Position numbers and translations under genes: made by a program. From Bacteroidota bacterium (lineage in GTDB: Bacteria; Bacteroidota; Bacteroidia; NS11-12g; UBA9320): DNA of 6,842 nucleotides. The stretch covers positions 1 through 6,842 of the forward strand of contig DNHN01000112.1 of the NCBI GenBank assembly GCA_003485825.1, read 5' to 3'. Under the pieces are notes generated by a model that did no database searches, was not told the origin of the DNA, and saw nothing but the letters and a program-made list of their open reading frames with translations. This document shows, one piece after another, positions 1 through 5,704 of the stretch. Numbering within the stretch: position 1 is the first letter of the stretch; each line of letters begins with the position of its first letter.

Positions 1-10
1 AAGCTTTTAG

Positions 11-84
11 TGCACTCGAGAGGATTCGAACCCCTAACCCTCGGAGCCGAAATCCGATATTCTATCCAGTTGAACTACGAGTGC
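11..84 (-). tRNA. tRNA-Arg (anticodon UCG)
   Basis: The minus strand folds into a complete cloverleaf. The acceptor stem is GCACTCG with CGAGTGC and discriminator A. The D arm is GTTC/GAAT, with one G-U pair. The anticodon stem TCGGA/TCCGA encloses the loop TTTCGGC, so the anticodon is UCG and reads CGA arginine codons. The T arm AGGGG/CCTCT encloses TTCGAAT. The 3' CCA is not encoded (the next bases are CTA), so it must be added after transcription. The gene lies just downstream of the terminator of the 130-residue protein gene, so it probably uses its own promoter or residual readthrough. Confidence 0.96.
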
Positions 85-94
85 AATTTCCGTG

Positions 95-103
95 GCGAAA
101 TTA
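95..103 (-). promoter_or_regulatory. Possible -7 promoter element for tRNA-Arg
   Basis: On the minus strand the sequence is TAATTTCGC, one mismatch from the Bacteroidota -7 consensus TAnnTTTGC. It ends 10 bases before the tRNA 5' end, which would give a leader of a few bases. No TTTG-like -33 element stands at the expected distance, because that space is taken by the preceding terminator hairpin. This is a weak call from one motif. Confidence 0.35.
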
Positions 104-106
104 CAC

Positions 107-136
107 AAAAAAGCCTTCTGAAAACAGAAGGCTTTT
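107..136 (-). terminator. Rho-independent terminator of the 130-residue protein gene
   Basis: A perfect 12-bp stem (109-120 with 125-136) closes a 4-base loop. Read on the minus strand it is followed directly by a run of T (TTTTTTG). It begins 14 bases after the stop codon of the gene at 151-543 and separates that gene from tRNA-Arg. On the plus strand the T tail is short, so the minus direction is the likely one. Confidence 0.88.
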
Positions 137-150
137 AGATGCGCAAAATT

Positions 151-543
151 TTATTGAGATAGCTGATTTAACTCGTTATTTTCTACGGATACACTATCAC
201 GTATACTATCCGTCACATCATCAGACTCTATAAGTTCATATTTCTCTACGATTGACTCTTCTTTTGGATTTAGCCATAGATAGCCTACAAGCACATCATG
301 GGTTAGGTCATTCATTGATGTCTTACTATCTATTTTACTTGTTAAGGCTACTTCTACCCTATACGAACGTGTATTTTTATTAAAGAAACTCAAATTTAAA
401 ATCGGCTGTACCCGCATAGATGAACTGGGGATTTCTCTATGGTTTAAATAGATTACTGCGTCTTTTAAATTTTCGAATCGTTTCCGAACTTCTAAAAAAG
501 CTTCGTTTATACCGGTGTTCGCATCTTCAACATTTTGACTCAT
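151..543 (-). CDS. Hypothetical protein, 130 residues
   Basis: I do not recognise this protein. It has an ATG start and a TAA stop, followed by a strong dedicated terminator, and it is probably monocistronic between two tRNA genes. The sequence suggests a soluble cytoplasmic protein with no signal peptide and no membrane segment. An N-terminal helix (about residues 12-32) is followed by alternating hydrophobic stretches that look like beta strands (about 45-52, 60-68 and 82-92, the last containing VLVGYLWLNP). The final 35 residues are acidic and polar (EESIVEKYELIESDD and onward), possibly disordered. There is no cysteine, no metal-binding cluster and no catalytic motif. The terminator, the lack of internal stops and a consistent composition support a real gene. 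An overlapping plus-strand frame at 420-707 is not convincing. Confidence 0.72.
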   Translation of the reverse strand: MSQNVEDANTGINEAFLEVRKRFENLKDAVIYLNHREIPSSSMRVQPILNLSFFNKNTRSYRVEVALTSKIDSKTSMNDLTHDVLVGYLWLNPKEESIVEKYELIESDDVTDSIRDSVSVENNELNQLSQ

Positions 544-788
544 TACCTACTCTACTGCAAAGAGTAAACCACAACTACTTTTTCAGCATTAGGTTGGTGA
601 ACAGCATCCAAGCTGGGATTATATACATACATAATGGCCTCAGAGTAATAGCGACATATACAGGATGTAGGAACAATTGTCTAATGCAAGCGTTCAATTA
701 CTCCTAGCTGATCTACCAGTGTCAAAAGGTCAATACAAAAAAGAGTGAAATTGGGTAATAATAAATAGCTTCTGGTAAATCGATACCC
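544..788. other. Intergenic stretch without a recognisable gene
   Basis: This lies between the hypothetical gene and the tRNA-Lys terminator. It should contain the promoter of the hypothetical gene near its left edge. I see no RNA gene, no strong hairpin, no repeat and no coding frame with a recognisable protein in the rest. Confidence 0.6.
557..566 (-). promoter_or_regulatory. Possible promoter of the 130-residue protein gene
   Basis: The minus strand reads TACTCTTTGC, which is the Bacteroidota -7 form with three rather than two bases between TA and TTTGC. It lies 13 bases before the ATG, a usual distance. No good -33 TTTG is seen at the right spacing. This is a weak motif-only call. Confidence 0.3.
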
Positions 789-829
789 AAAAAAAAAGCC
801 TGATAATCAGTGTTTACTAATTATCAGGC
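789..829 (-). terminator. Rho-independent terminator of tRNA-Lys
   Basis: A perfect 10-bp stem, GCCTGATAAT (798-807) with ATTATCAGGC (820-829), encloses a 12-base loop. On the minus strand it is followed by nine consecutive T (789-797 are all A on the plus strand). It starts 21 bases beyond the 3' end of tRNA-Lys, so it ends that transcript. Confidence 0.9.
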
Positions 830-849
830 CTTCGTAGCTTTCGCTTTTG

Positions 850-922
850 TGATCCCTCTGGGACTCGAACCCAGGACCACTACATTAAAAGTGTAATGCT
901 CTACCAACTGAGCTAAGGAATC
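850..922 (-). tRNA. tRNA-Lys (anticodon UUU)
   Basis: The minus strand folds as a full cloverleaf. The acceptor stem is GATTCCT with AGGGATC (one T-G pair) and discriminator A. The D arm is AGCTC...GAGC. The anticodon stem TTACA/TGTAG encloses CTTTTAA, giving anticodon UUU. The T arm CTGGG/CCCAG encloses TTCGAGT. CCA is not encoded. A consensus promoter lies upstream and a strong terminator downstream, so it is probably a single-gene transcription unit. Confidence 0.97.
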
Positions 923-944
923 ATACTTCTTTCGCTATTGCGGC

Positions 945-953
945 TGCAAATGT
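945..953 (-). promoter_or_regulatory. Promoter -7 element of tRNA-Lys
   Basis: The minus strand reads TACATTTGC, an exact match to the Bacteroidota -7 consensus TAnnTTTGC. It lies 22 bases before the tRNA 5' end, giving a short pre-tRNA leader. The -33 region has no clear TTTG. It falls in a T/A-rich stretch between the stop of the GNAT gene and the tRNA, where no hairpin terminator is visible. Confidence 0.72.
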
Positions 954-994
954 AGAATTACTTTTTACATATACACACCCTCTTTTAAAAAAAA

Positions 995-2101
995 TTAAAA
1001 AACTTTCTCATAGGTGTAATGCACCTTCACTTTAGTCGCTTTCAGGCTATCAAATAAGGCATGCATTTTAGGGTTAAAGTCCCCTATCCAAGCCAACTCA
1101 GTGCTCTCTATGTGTGGATCTGCTCGCATCACCTCGTACATTTTTAATATCATGATACTATACACTCCTTTATTGTGATACTCTGGCACCACACCAAATA
1201 TTATTCCTCGAATCTTATTTATTTTCACAGTCTTATACCGGTAATAAAACTTTAGTTTCCCTAGCCAATTCATATTACCATTCACATATTTGAAAAGCTG
1301 ATTTAAATCTATCAAACTGAGATAAAAGCCTACGGGTCTATCTCCGTCGTACATAAACCACAATAGGTCTTCTCTGATGATGGGTTTCATTTCCTTAAAA
1401 AGGTCACGCACCCTAGCCTCAGTCATAGGAACAAAGTGTTCATGTGTAGACCACGCTTGATTGTAAATGCTGGTAAAGTCCCTAACGAATCTCTCCATAT
1501 CGCTTAACTTAAAGTGCTCTGCACGAAGTTTAGACCGTTCTACTAACCTATCCGTAAATCGCTTATACTTCTGATAATCTATAGCCTCCGGTCTTGCTTC
1601 ACTGGTAGTCTGCTCTATGATTTTCTTAAACCCATACCTTTCAAAAAGCTTCTGATAGTAGGGATAATTGTAATTTTCTTGGTAGGACGGATTTTTAAAA
1701 CCCTCAACGAGTAATCCCCAATATTTATCTCTCTCTCCAAAATTAATAGGAGCCTCTACCCTATTGTATCCCTTTTCCTTTAACCAATCAATTGCCGTAT
1801 CAAAAAGTAAATTCGCGACTGCCTGACTATCTATACTGTCAAAAAAACCTATTCCTACTTGATGAAGGTCCGTGCTATAAAACGCGGCAACTTTCCCTAC
1901 CACTCTCTCTTCATCGAAAGCCAGCCATCGCTTTGCTTCACCACTGGAGAAGGCTGTATTAACTTTAGCATTAAAGATAGCGTCAATGTCTTGATCTATG
2001 TGCGATATATACTGCTCATCGGTAGCATATAAATCCCGCGGAAACAGATGAAAAGCCTTAATGTCATCAGCGGATATAACTTCTACGGTGGTTAACTGCA
2101 T
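995..2101 (-). CDS. GNAT-like (YghO-like) N-acetyltransferase family protein
   Basis: This 368-residue cytoplasmic protein belongs by pattern to a family of about 370-390 residues usually annotated as GNAT/YghO-like and of unknown substrate. The N-terminal half has the hallmarks of that family: FPRDLY (20-25), EAKRWLAF (55-62), VGKVAAF (68-74), GIGFFDSIDS (83-92), the helix ending DWLKEKGY (105-112), then an APINFGERDKYWGLLVEGF block (117-135). The C-terminal half (about 210-350) holds the GNAT-like part, with VVPEYHNKGV (304-313) resembling the acetyl-CoA pyrophosphate loop, though less glycine-rich than usual, then WIGDFN (338-343). The ATG overlaps the end of the phosphorylase gene by 10 bp, which suggests translational coupling. 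No terminator hairpin follows the stop, only T-rich sequence running into the tRNA-Lys promoter. Fold assignment is fairly sure; activity and substrate are unknown. Confidence 0.85.
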   Translation of the reverse strand: MQLTTVEVISADDIKAFHLFPRDLYATDEQYISHIDQDIDAIFNAKVNTAFSSGEAKRWLAFDEERVVGKVAAFYSTDLHQVGIGFFDSIDSQAVANLLFDTAIDWLKEKGYNRVEAPINFGERDKYWGLLVEGFKNPSYQENYNYPYYQKLFERYGFKKIIEQTTSEARPEAIDYQKYKRFTDRLVERSKLRAEHFKLSDMERFVRDFTSIYNQAWSTHEHFVPMTEARVRDLFKEMKPIIREDLLWFMYDGDRPVGFYLSLIDLNQLFKYVNGNMNWLGKLKFYYRYKTVKINKIRGIIFGVVPEYHNKGVYSIMILKMYEVMRADPHIESTELAWIGDFNPKMHALFDSLKATKVKVHYTYEKVF

Positions 2102-2913
2102 AATGTATCTATAGATTCTATTATCATGCGGTCTATCACTGCTGCTGGATCCTTACTAAATGTTCCATTTAGCCTATCTGCTAGCAAAGCATTGATGGAT
2201 ATAGCCTTAAAACCTAGCAAACTAGAAAGCCCATAGATGCCAGCAGTCTCCATTTCTATATTTCCTACTGTCCTACCACCATAAGAAAGCCCTAGGATGT
2301 CTTCTAATCCATACCTTGGAGCTATTTGTGCGTTACGAAACTGAGGCCCATAAAAGCCTTTAGCGGTGAGCGTCAAACTAGGAGCGTATTTTGCGAACTT
2401 CTTCTCTAAAAAAGCATCGCACTGTATCACAGGATAATTCTTTCCATCAAATACCACTGTGTCAAAACTATGGGTATAAAACTGAAATAAGTCCTCAAAA
2501 GAAATAGCCGCCTTGGAATAAACTATGCTATCCATTGGATGCTGGGCGGAGACCGTACCTGATGTACCCAAACGTACCACCTCTAAGCCTTTGAGTATTG
2601 GGTTCCTTTTCAAGGATTTAAGATCGTAATTAAGTAGGAAAGCCAACTCATTGAATACAACATCTACATTATCTGTTCCTATGCCTGTAGACAGTACGGT
2701 TATCTCCTTATTCCCTATTCTTCCTCCGCTCGTTTTAAATTCACGATTTTGAATGCTAAAGTATACTTCATCAAAATGTTGTGTGACGCTAGCCACCCGC
2801 TCCGGATCTCCCACTGTGATTACAGTTTCGCTTAAATGTTCAGGTCGTATTCCTAAGTGGTATACAGAACCGTCGTTATTAACGATAAGTTCACTATTTG
2901 TTAATTGGTTCAC
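2092..2913 (-). CDS. Nucleoside phosphorylase, uridine phosphorylase-like (PNP/UDP family 1)
   Basis: This 273-residue enzyme should cleave a nucleoside with phosphate to give the free base and (deoxy)ribose 1-phosphate, a salvage reaction in the cytoplasm. Residues expected for the active site are present: His19 in YHLGI, the phosphate-binding GDPERV (35-40), Arg57, RLGTSG (114-119), a GFYGPQ block with following Arg (186-193) that parallels the uracil-binding loop of Escherichia coli Udp, and NIEMETAG (218-225), whose Glu-Met-Glu binds ribose. These favour uridine phosphorylase over purine nucleoside phosphorylase, but specificity is inferred. The start is GTG at 2911-2913. No in-frame ATG lies upstream before a stop, and the next methionine would remove His19. 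The gene is first of a two-gene unit with the GNAT gene and diverges from the Usp gene across 43 bp. Confidence 0.9.
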   Translation of the reverse strand: MNQLTNSELIVNNDGSVYHLGIRPEHLSETVITVGDPERVASVTQHFDEVYFSIQNREFKTSGGRIGNKEITVLSTGIGTDNVDVVFNELAFLLNYDLKSLKRNPILKGLEVVRLGTSGTVSAQHPMDSIVYSKAAISFEDLFQFYTHSFDTVVFDGKNYPVIQCDAFLEKKFAKYAPSLTLTAKGFYGPQFRNAQIAPRYGLEDILGLSYGGRTVGNIEMETAGIYGLSSLLGFKAISINALLADRLNGTFSKDPAAVIDRMIIESIDTLCS

Positions 2914-2936
2914 GATTAAAAGAATTTTATCTTTGC
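2905..2936 (+). promoter_or_regulatory. Promoter of the Usp gene
   Basis: TATCTTTGC at 2928-2936 matches the Bacteroidota -7 consensus exactly. A TTG at 2905-2907 lies 20 bases upstream, fitting the short -33 element. Transcription should start a few bases downstream, leaving a leader of roughly 15 bases before the ATG at 2957. The -33 element lies inside the first codons of the divergent phosphorylase gene. Confidence 0.75.
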
Positions 2937-2937
2937 G

Positions 2938-2946
2938 GCAAGTTTA
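2938..2946 (-). promoter_or_regulatory. Possible -7 element of the phosphorylase-GNAT unit
   Basis: The minus strand reads TAAACTTGC, one mismatch from TAnnTTTGC, 24 bases before the GTG start. No TTTG stands at the usual -33 distance. It lies one base away from the opposing Usp -7 element, so RNA polymerase could not occupy both at once. The call rests on motif and position only. Confidence 0.4.
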
Positions 2947-2956
2947 TACAAATTTT

Positions 2957-3859
2957 ATGACAGATATAAAAACACCTCAGGATCATATCATTTTAGTTCC
3001 TATTGATTTCTCAGACGCATCACTCAATGCAGTGTACTATGCAGTAGAAATGGCGGATCTTTTTGACAGTGAAATCACGTTACTGCATGTATTGAGTAAC
3101 AGCACGCTAAAGTCACTCTTTACGAATGATAGTGAGATTGCCTTACTTCGAGACAAGGTGCGCACCAAGCTAGAGGATACCAAAAAAGAAATCCTAGAGA
3201 AGTGGCCAAATCAGCGCGTAAACACTTTAGTATCTGAAGGAAAACCGTACAAGGTTATAAACAGAATCGCCGAAGAAAATAAAACGGATACTATAGTAAT
3301 GGGTACGAATGGTGCCAACGGAATGGAGCAGTTTACTGGTAGTACCACGACACGAGTATTAAAAAGCTCTCAAATTCCAGTGATAGCTGTTAAGCATAAA
3401 CAAACTAACCCGAAATTTGAAAAAATTGTAATACCTATTGACCTTACCAAAACAAGTCGTCAGAAAATAGACTGGGCAGTTAAGCTAGGAATGAAATACA
3501 ATAGCACGATTCATATCATCATGGAGTTAGACAACGATGAGTTAGCTATGAAGAAAATAAAAGCTAATCTAGTCCAAGCTGAGGGAATATTTAAAAAACA
3601 CGGTGTTAAATATGAATCTAGGTTATTGGATGATAGAAAATACCCAGATAATCTAGGTAAAGATACCATACAGTACGCTGAAGAAATAAATGCGGACTTG
3701 ATAGTAATAATGACAAAGTCGGAGACAGCTAAGCTTTCTGAACTCTTTGTGGGATCTTATGCTGAGCAAATCGTAAATAGCTCTCAAAAGACTCCTGTTA
3801 TGTGCATTAATCCTAAACCTACTGGTGCTATAAGTACTGGAGGATCAGGTTTTTATTAA
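2957..3859 (+). CDS. Universal stress protein with tandem UspA domains
   Basis: This 300-residue cytoplasmic protein has two UspA-type domains, residues about 9-146 and 153-285. Each opens with the family's first strand (IILVPIDFSDAS at 11-22; KIVIPIDLTKTS at 156-167) and ends in a hydrophobic strand (PVIAVK; PVMCI). Domain 1 has a near-complete nucleotide-binding motif, GTNG (116-119), eight residues, then GST (128-130); ATP-binding members usually have nine between. Domain 2 lacks the GxxG part and keeps only GSY (266-268). Usp proteins of this type act in stress and growth arrest; the partner here is unknown. The ATG at 2957 is chosen because it follows an exact promoter and begins just before the domain; an open frame continues upstream to 2753 but only opposite the phosphorylase gene. 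The C-terminal tail is Gly/Ser-rich, ending GGSGFY. Confidence 0.93.
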   Translation: MTDIKTPQDHIILVPIDFSDASLNAVYYAVEMADLFDSEITLLHVLSNSTLKSLFTNDSEIALLRDKVRTKLEDTKKEILEKWPNQRVNTLVSEGKPYKVINRIAEENKTDTIVMGTNGANGMEQFTGSTTTRVLKSSQIPVIAVKHKQTNPKFEKIVIPIDLTKTSRQKIDWAVKLGMKYNSTIHIIMELDNDELAMKKIKANLVQAEGIFKKHGVKYESRLLDDRKYPDNLGKDTIQYAEEINADLIVIMTKSETAKLSELFVGSYAEQIVNSSQKTPVMCINPKPTGAISTGGSGFY

Positions 3860-3878
3860 GCAACAAAATCAACCTACT

Positions 3879-3914
3879 AAAATAGCCCAATTGAGAAATC
3901 AATTGGGCTATTTT
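3879..3914. terminator. Bidirectional rho-independent terminator
   Basis: A perfect 15-bp stem (3879-3893 with 3900-3914) encloses a 6-base loop. On the plus strand the stem runs into TTTTTATTT, and on the minus strand into TATTTTAG. It stands between the convergent Usp gene (stop 20 bases before) and RRM gene (stop about 30 bases beyond on the other side), so it can serve both. Confidence 0.9.
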
Positions 3915-3945
3915 TATTTCTATGTATTTGATTGTGGTAAATAAC

Positions 3946-4206
3946 TTAACTCCAAATATTCACTTTACGCGGCCTAGCTTTTTCCACTACTAGATTCTTG
4001 CCGTGAAACTCTTTGTCATGCATCTCAGCAATAGCCTTATTGCCATCTTCTTCTTTCACAAACTCTACAAAACCAGTACCCGTAGGCTCTTTTGTCACCC
4101 TGTCGTATACCACTTTAGCATACTCAACTTCTCCATACTTTTCAAAAAGCATCTCTAAATAGTGTGCGTTGTAACTGGTCGGTAGATTTTTTACTACTAA
4201 ATTCAT
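3946..4206 (-). CDS. Single-RRM RNA-binding protein
   Basis: This 86-residue protein is essentially one RNA recognition motif, as in the small Rbp proteins of Bacteroidota and cyanobacteria that act after transcription. The fold order is clear: strand LVVKNL (3-8, RNP2), helix to about 24, strand around 28-34, loop DRVTKEPTG (35-43), strand GTGFVEFV (43-50, RNP1), helix about 52-62, then LVVEKARPR (72-80). The tail is short and basic, ending NIWS, without the glycine-rich extension some members have. RNP2 position 2 is Val4 and RNP1 position 3 is Thr44 instead of Phe/Tyr; only Phe46 of the three usual stacking aromatics remains. RNP1 also starts with Thr42 rather than Arg/Lys. RNA binding may therefore be weaker or use other surfaces. 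It has its own promoter and a shared terminator. Confidence 0.92.
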   Translation of the reverse strand: MNLVVKNLPTSYNAHYLEMLFEKYGEVEYAKVVYDRVTKEPTGTGFVEFVKEEDGNKAIAEMHDKEFHGKNLVVEKARPRKVNIWS

Positions 4207-4210
4207 TGAT

Positions 4211-4219
4211 GCAAAAATA
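4211..4219 (-). promoter_or_regulatory. Promoter -7 element of the RRM gene
   Basis: The minus strand reads TATTTTTGC, an exact match to TAnnTTTGC. Only four bases separate it from the ATG. As the Bacteroidota -7 element is centred about seven bases before the transcription start, the start would fall within about two bases of the ATG, predicting a leaderless or nearly leaderless mRNA. No good -33 element is visible; a TTGACA at 4249-4254 lies too far upstream. Confidence 0.62.
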
Positions 4220-4299
4220 TTGAAAGATTAGGGAAATGGGTAATCGATTGTCAAGAATAATTCACTGCACTGTCATACGTTCAAAACGTAATCGGATAG

Positions 4300-4953
4300 T
4301 TAGTCAAGGACCATTCCGTCTTTCATCTGAATGACTCTATCTGCCATAGCTGCTAGATCTTCGTTATGTGTCACTATTACAAAAGTCTGTCCTAACTCAT
4401 CTCTAAGTTTAAAGAAAAGTTTATGAAGTTCTTCTGCATTTTCGGTATCTAAATTACCGCTGGGTTCATCTGCAAAGATTACTTTCGGATTATTCATAAG
4501 TGCTCTAGCTACCGCCACTCGCTGCTGCTCGCCACCTGAGAGTTCATTTGGCTTGTGCCCCATCCTGTCTTTTAACCCCAGCAGTTCTAGTAACTCACTC
4601 GCTCTTACTTCAGCTTCTTTCTTATTTTTACCAAGGATAAATGCTGGCATGCATACATTTTCTATAGCTGTAAACTCTGGTAATAAGTGATGAAATTGAA
4701 AGATAAAGCCAATGTTTTGGTTTCTAAAAGCAGCTAATTTATTAGACTTAAGGCTAGACACTTCAATACCATCATAGCTTACAGTACCACCTCTTGGCAT
4801 ATCCAGTGTACCTAGCAACTGAAGTAGTGTAGACTTACCTGCTCCGCTTGGTCCGGTTATAGAAACTACCTCTCCAGCAGCTATGCTTACATCTACTGAT
4901 TTCAAAACGGTAAGGTCTCCGTAGTTTTTACTAAGTGATTTGCCTACTATCAT
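4300..4953 (-). CDS. lolD: LolD-type ABC transporter ATP-binding protein
   Basis: This 217-residue cytoplasmic ATPase drives a membrane permease. All ABC motifs are intact: Walker [10 protein letters not shown] (34-42), Q-loop Gln86, signature LSGGEQQRV (138-146), Walker B VIFADEP (158-164) with catalytic Glu163, D-loop NLD (167-169) and H-loop His196. The stretch [18 protein letters not shown] (83-100) closely matches the LolD subfamily, which powers LolCDE release of lipoproteins from the inner membrane toward the outer membrane. MacB-type ATPases are the main alternative. No LolC/E permease gene is beside it in this window, so it must pair with one encoded elsewhere. It lies downstream of the folE terminator, and no consensus -7 element is obvious before its ATG. 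No terminator follows, so transcripts may read into the RRM gene. Confidence 0.9.
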   Translation of the reverse strand: MIVGKSLSKNYGDLTVLKSVDVSIAAGEVVSITGPSGAGKSTLLQLLGTLDMPRGGTVSYDGIEVSSLKSNKLAAFRNQNIGFIFQFHHLLPEFTAIENVCMPAFILGKNKKEAEVRASELLELLGLKDRMGHKPNELSGGEQQRVAVARALMNNPKVIFADEPSGNLDTENAEELHKLFFKLRDELGQTFVIVTHNEDLAAMADRVIQMKDGMVLD

Positions 4954-4990
4954 ATTATATGAAGAACAAATAACGGCTAATTATAGACGT

Positions 4991-5024
4991 AAAAAAAAAC
5001 TACAATACTTCTTTGGTATTGTAG
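4991..5024 (-). terminator. Rho-independent terminator of the pterin operon
   Basis: A perfect 9-bp stem, CTACAATAC (5000-5008) with GTATTGTAG (5016-5024), encloses a 7-base loop. On the minus strand it is followed by nine consecutive T. It lies 26 bases after the folE stop and insulates the lolD gene, which begins about 40 bases further on. Confidence 0.9.
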
Positions 5025-5050
5025 CTTTACTGAACTCGTTTATAGATTTT

Positions 5051-5704
5051 CTAAGCGCTTATAAACCGTAAGAACTCTGATCGTGTAGATTCATTTAAAA
5101 ACTCACCACTAAGTGATGAGGTGATGGTGCTAGAAGTTACATCTTCTACCCCACGACATTCAACACACATATGGCGCGCATCTATAGCTACAGCCACATC
5201 CTCTATACCAAGTGTAGATTTTAGCGCTTCAGCTATTTGCTTGGTTAAGCGTTCTTGAACCTGTGGACGTTTAGCATAATATTTTACCATACGATGGATC
5301 TTACTTAACCCAATCACCTTGCCATTAGCCATATATGCCACATGTGCCTTACCGATAATAGGAACGAAATGGTGCTCACACATGCTGTATAGCGAAATAT
5401 TCTTCTCTACAAGCATTTGGCTATACCCATATTTGTTTTCGAACAGCGTTACTGAAGGCTTATTCGCTGGATTCAGTCCACTAAATATCTCTTTCACGTA
5501 CATCTTAGCTACACGTTTGGGAGTTTGGCTAAGGCTATCATCAGTGAGATCCAGACCAAGCGTTTGCATTATTGCGGTAAAGTGTTCTTGTATTTTAGCT
5601 ATTTTCTCCTCATCATTCATTGCGAATGCATCTGGACGCATCGGTGTTTCTAAGGCCGAGTTAAACAGCTGGGCTTCATGTTTTGTATTTTTAGTTTCCG
5701 GCAT
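5051..5704 (-). CDS. folE: GTP cyclohydrolase I
   Basis: This 217-residue enzyme converts GTP to 7,8-dihydroneopterin triphosphate and formate, the entry step to folate, biopterin and queuosine pathways. Length fits the family. The zinc-binding site is present: Cys109 and His112 in [18 protein letters not shown] (107-124) and Cys180 in HMCVECRGV (178-186). Other conserved blocks are TPKRVAKMY (61-69), GLSKIHR (132-138), [12 protein letters not shown] (143-154) and the end SSLSGEF. The first 30 residues are a variable leader. The ATG at 5702-5704 overlaps the end of the PTPS/QueD-family gene by 14 bp, so the two are co-transcribed and probably translationally coupled. A strong terminator follows. 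It is a canonical zinc-dependent FolE, not the FolE2 type. Confidence 0.97.
   Translation of the reverse strand: MPETKNTKHEAQLFNSALETPMRPDAFAMNDEEKIAKIQEHFTAIMQTLGLDLTDDSLSQTPKRVAKMYVKEIFSGLNPANKPSVTLFENKYGYSQMLVEKNISLYSMCEHHFVPIIGKAHVAYMANGKVIGLSKIHRMVKYYAKRPQVQERLTKQIAEALKSTLGIEDVAVAIDARHMCVECRGVEDVTSSTITSSLSGEFLNESTRSEFLRFISA

Noticed and set aside
1..6. HindIII site AAGCTT at the very start, possibly a cloning junction
   Set aside because: The same hexamer occurs elsewhere in the window, for example near 498 and 3730, so its position at the edge proves nothing.
420..707. Plus-strand open frame of 95 codons
   Set aside because: It overlaps the start of the minus-strand 130-residue gene, has no recognisable domain and no promoter, and ends in plain intergenic sequence.
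11..922. Two tRNA genes flanking an unknown gene, considered as an integrated element with attachment sites
   Set aside because: No integrase, no duplicated tRNA 3' end and no direct repeats were seen. Each unit has its own terminator, as in ordinary chromosomal DNA.
2753..2956. Upstream extension of the Usp frame by 68 codons
   Set aside because: This part lies opposite the phosphorylase coding sequence and upstream of the exact -7 element, and it adds nothing like a Usp domain. The ATG at 2957 is the natural start.
4249..4254. TTGACA on the minus strand upstream of the RRM gene
   Set aside because: It looks like an E. coli -35 box but lies 29 bp from the -7 element, too far for either sigma-70 or the Bacteroidota spacing.
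4276..4290. Small hairpin TACGTT-CAA-AACGTA after the lolD stop
   Set aside because: The stem is only 6 bp with a 3-base loop, and no T run follows on either strand, so it is not a convincing terminator. It could be chance.
4980..4985. TATAAT on the minus strand upstream of lolD
   Set aside because: It fits an E. coli -10 box, but this phylum uses TAnnTTTG, and the matching -35 region would fall inside the folE terminator hairpin.
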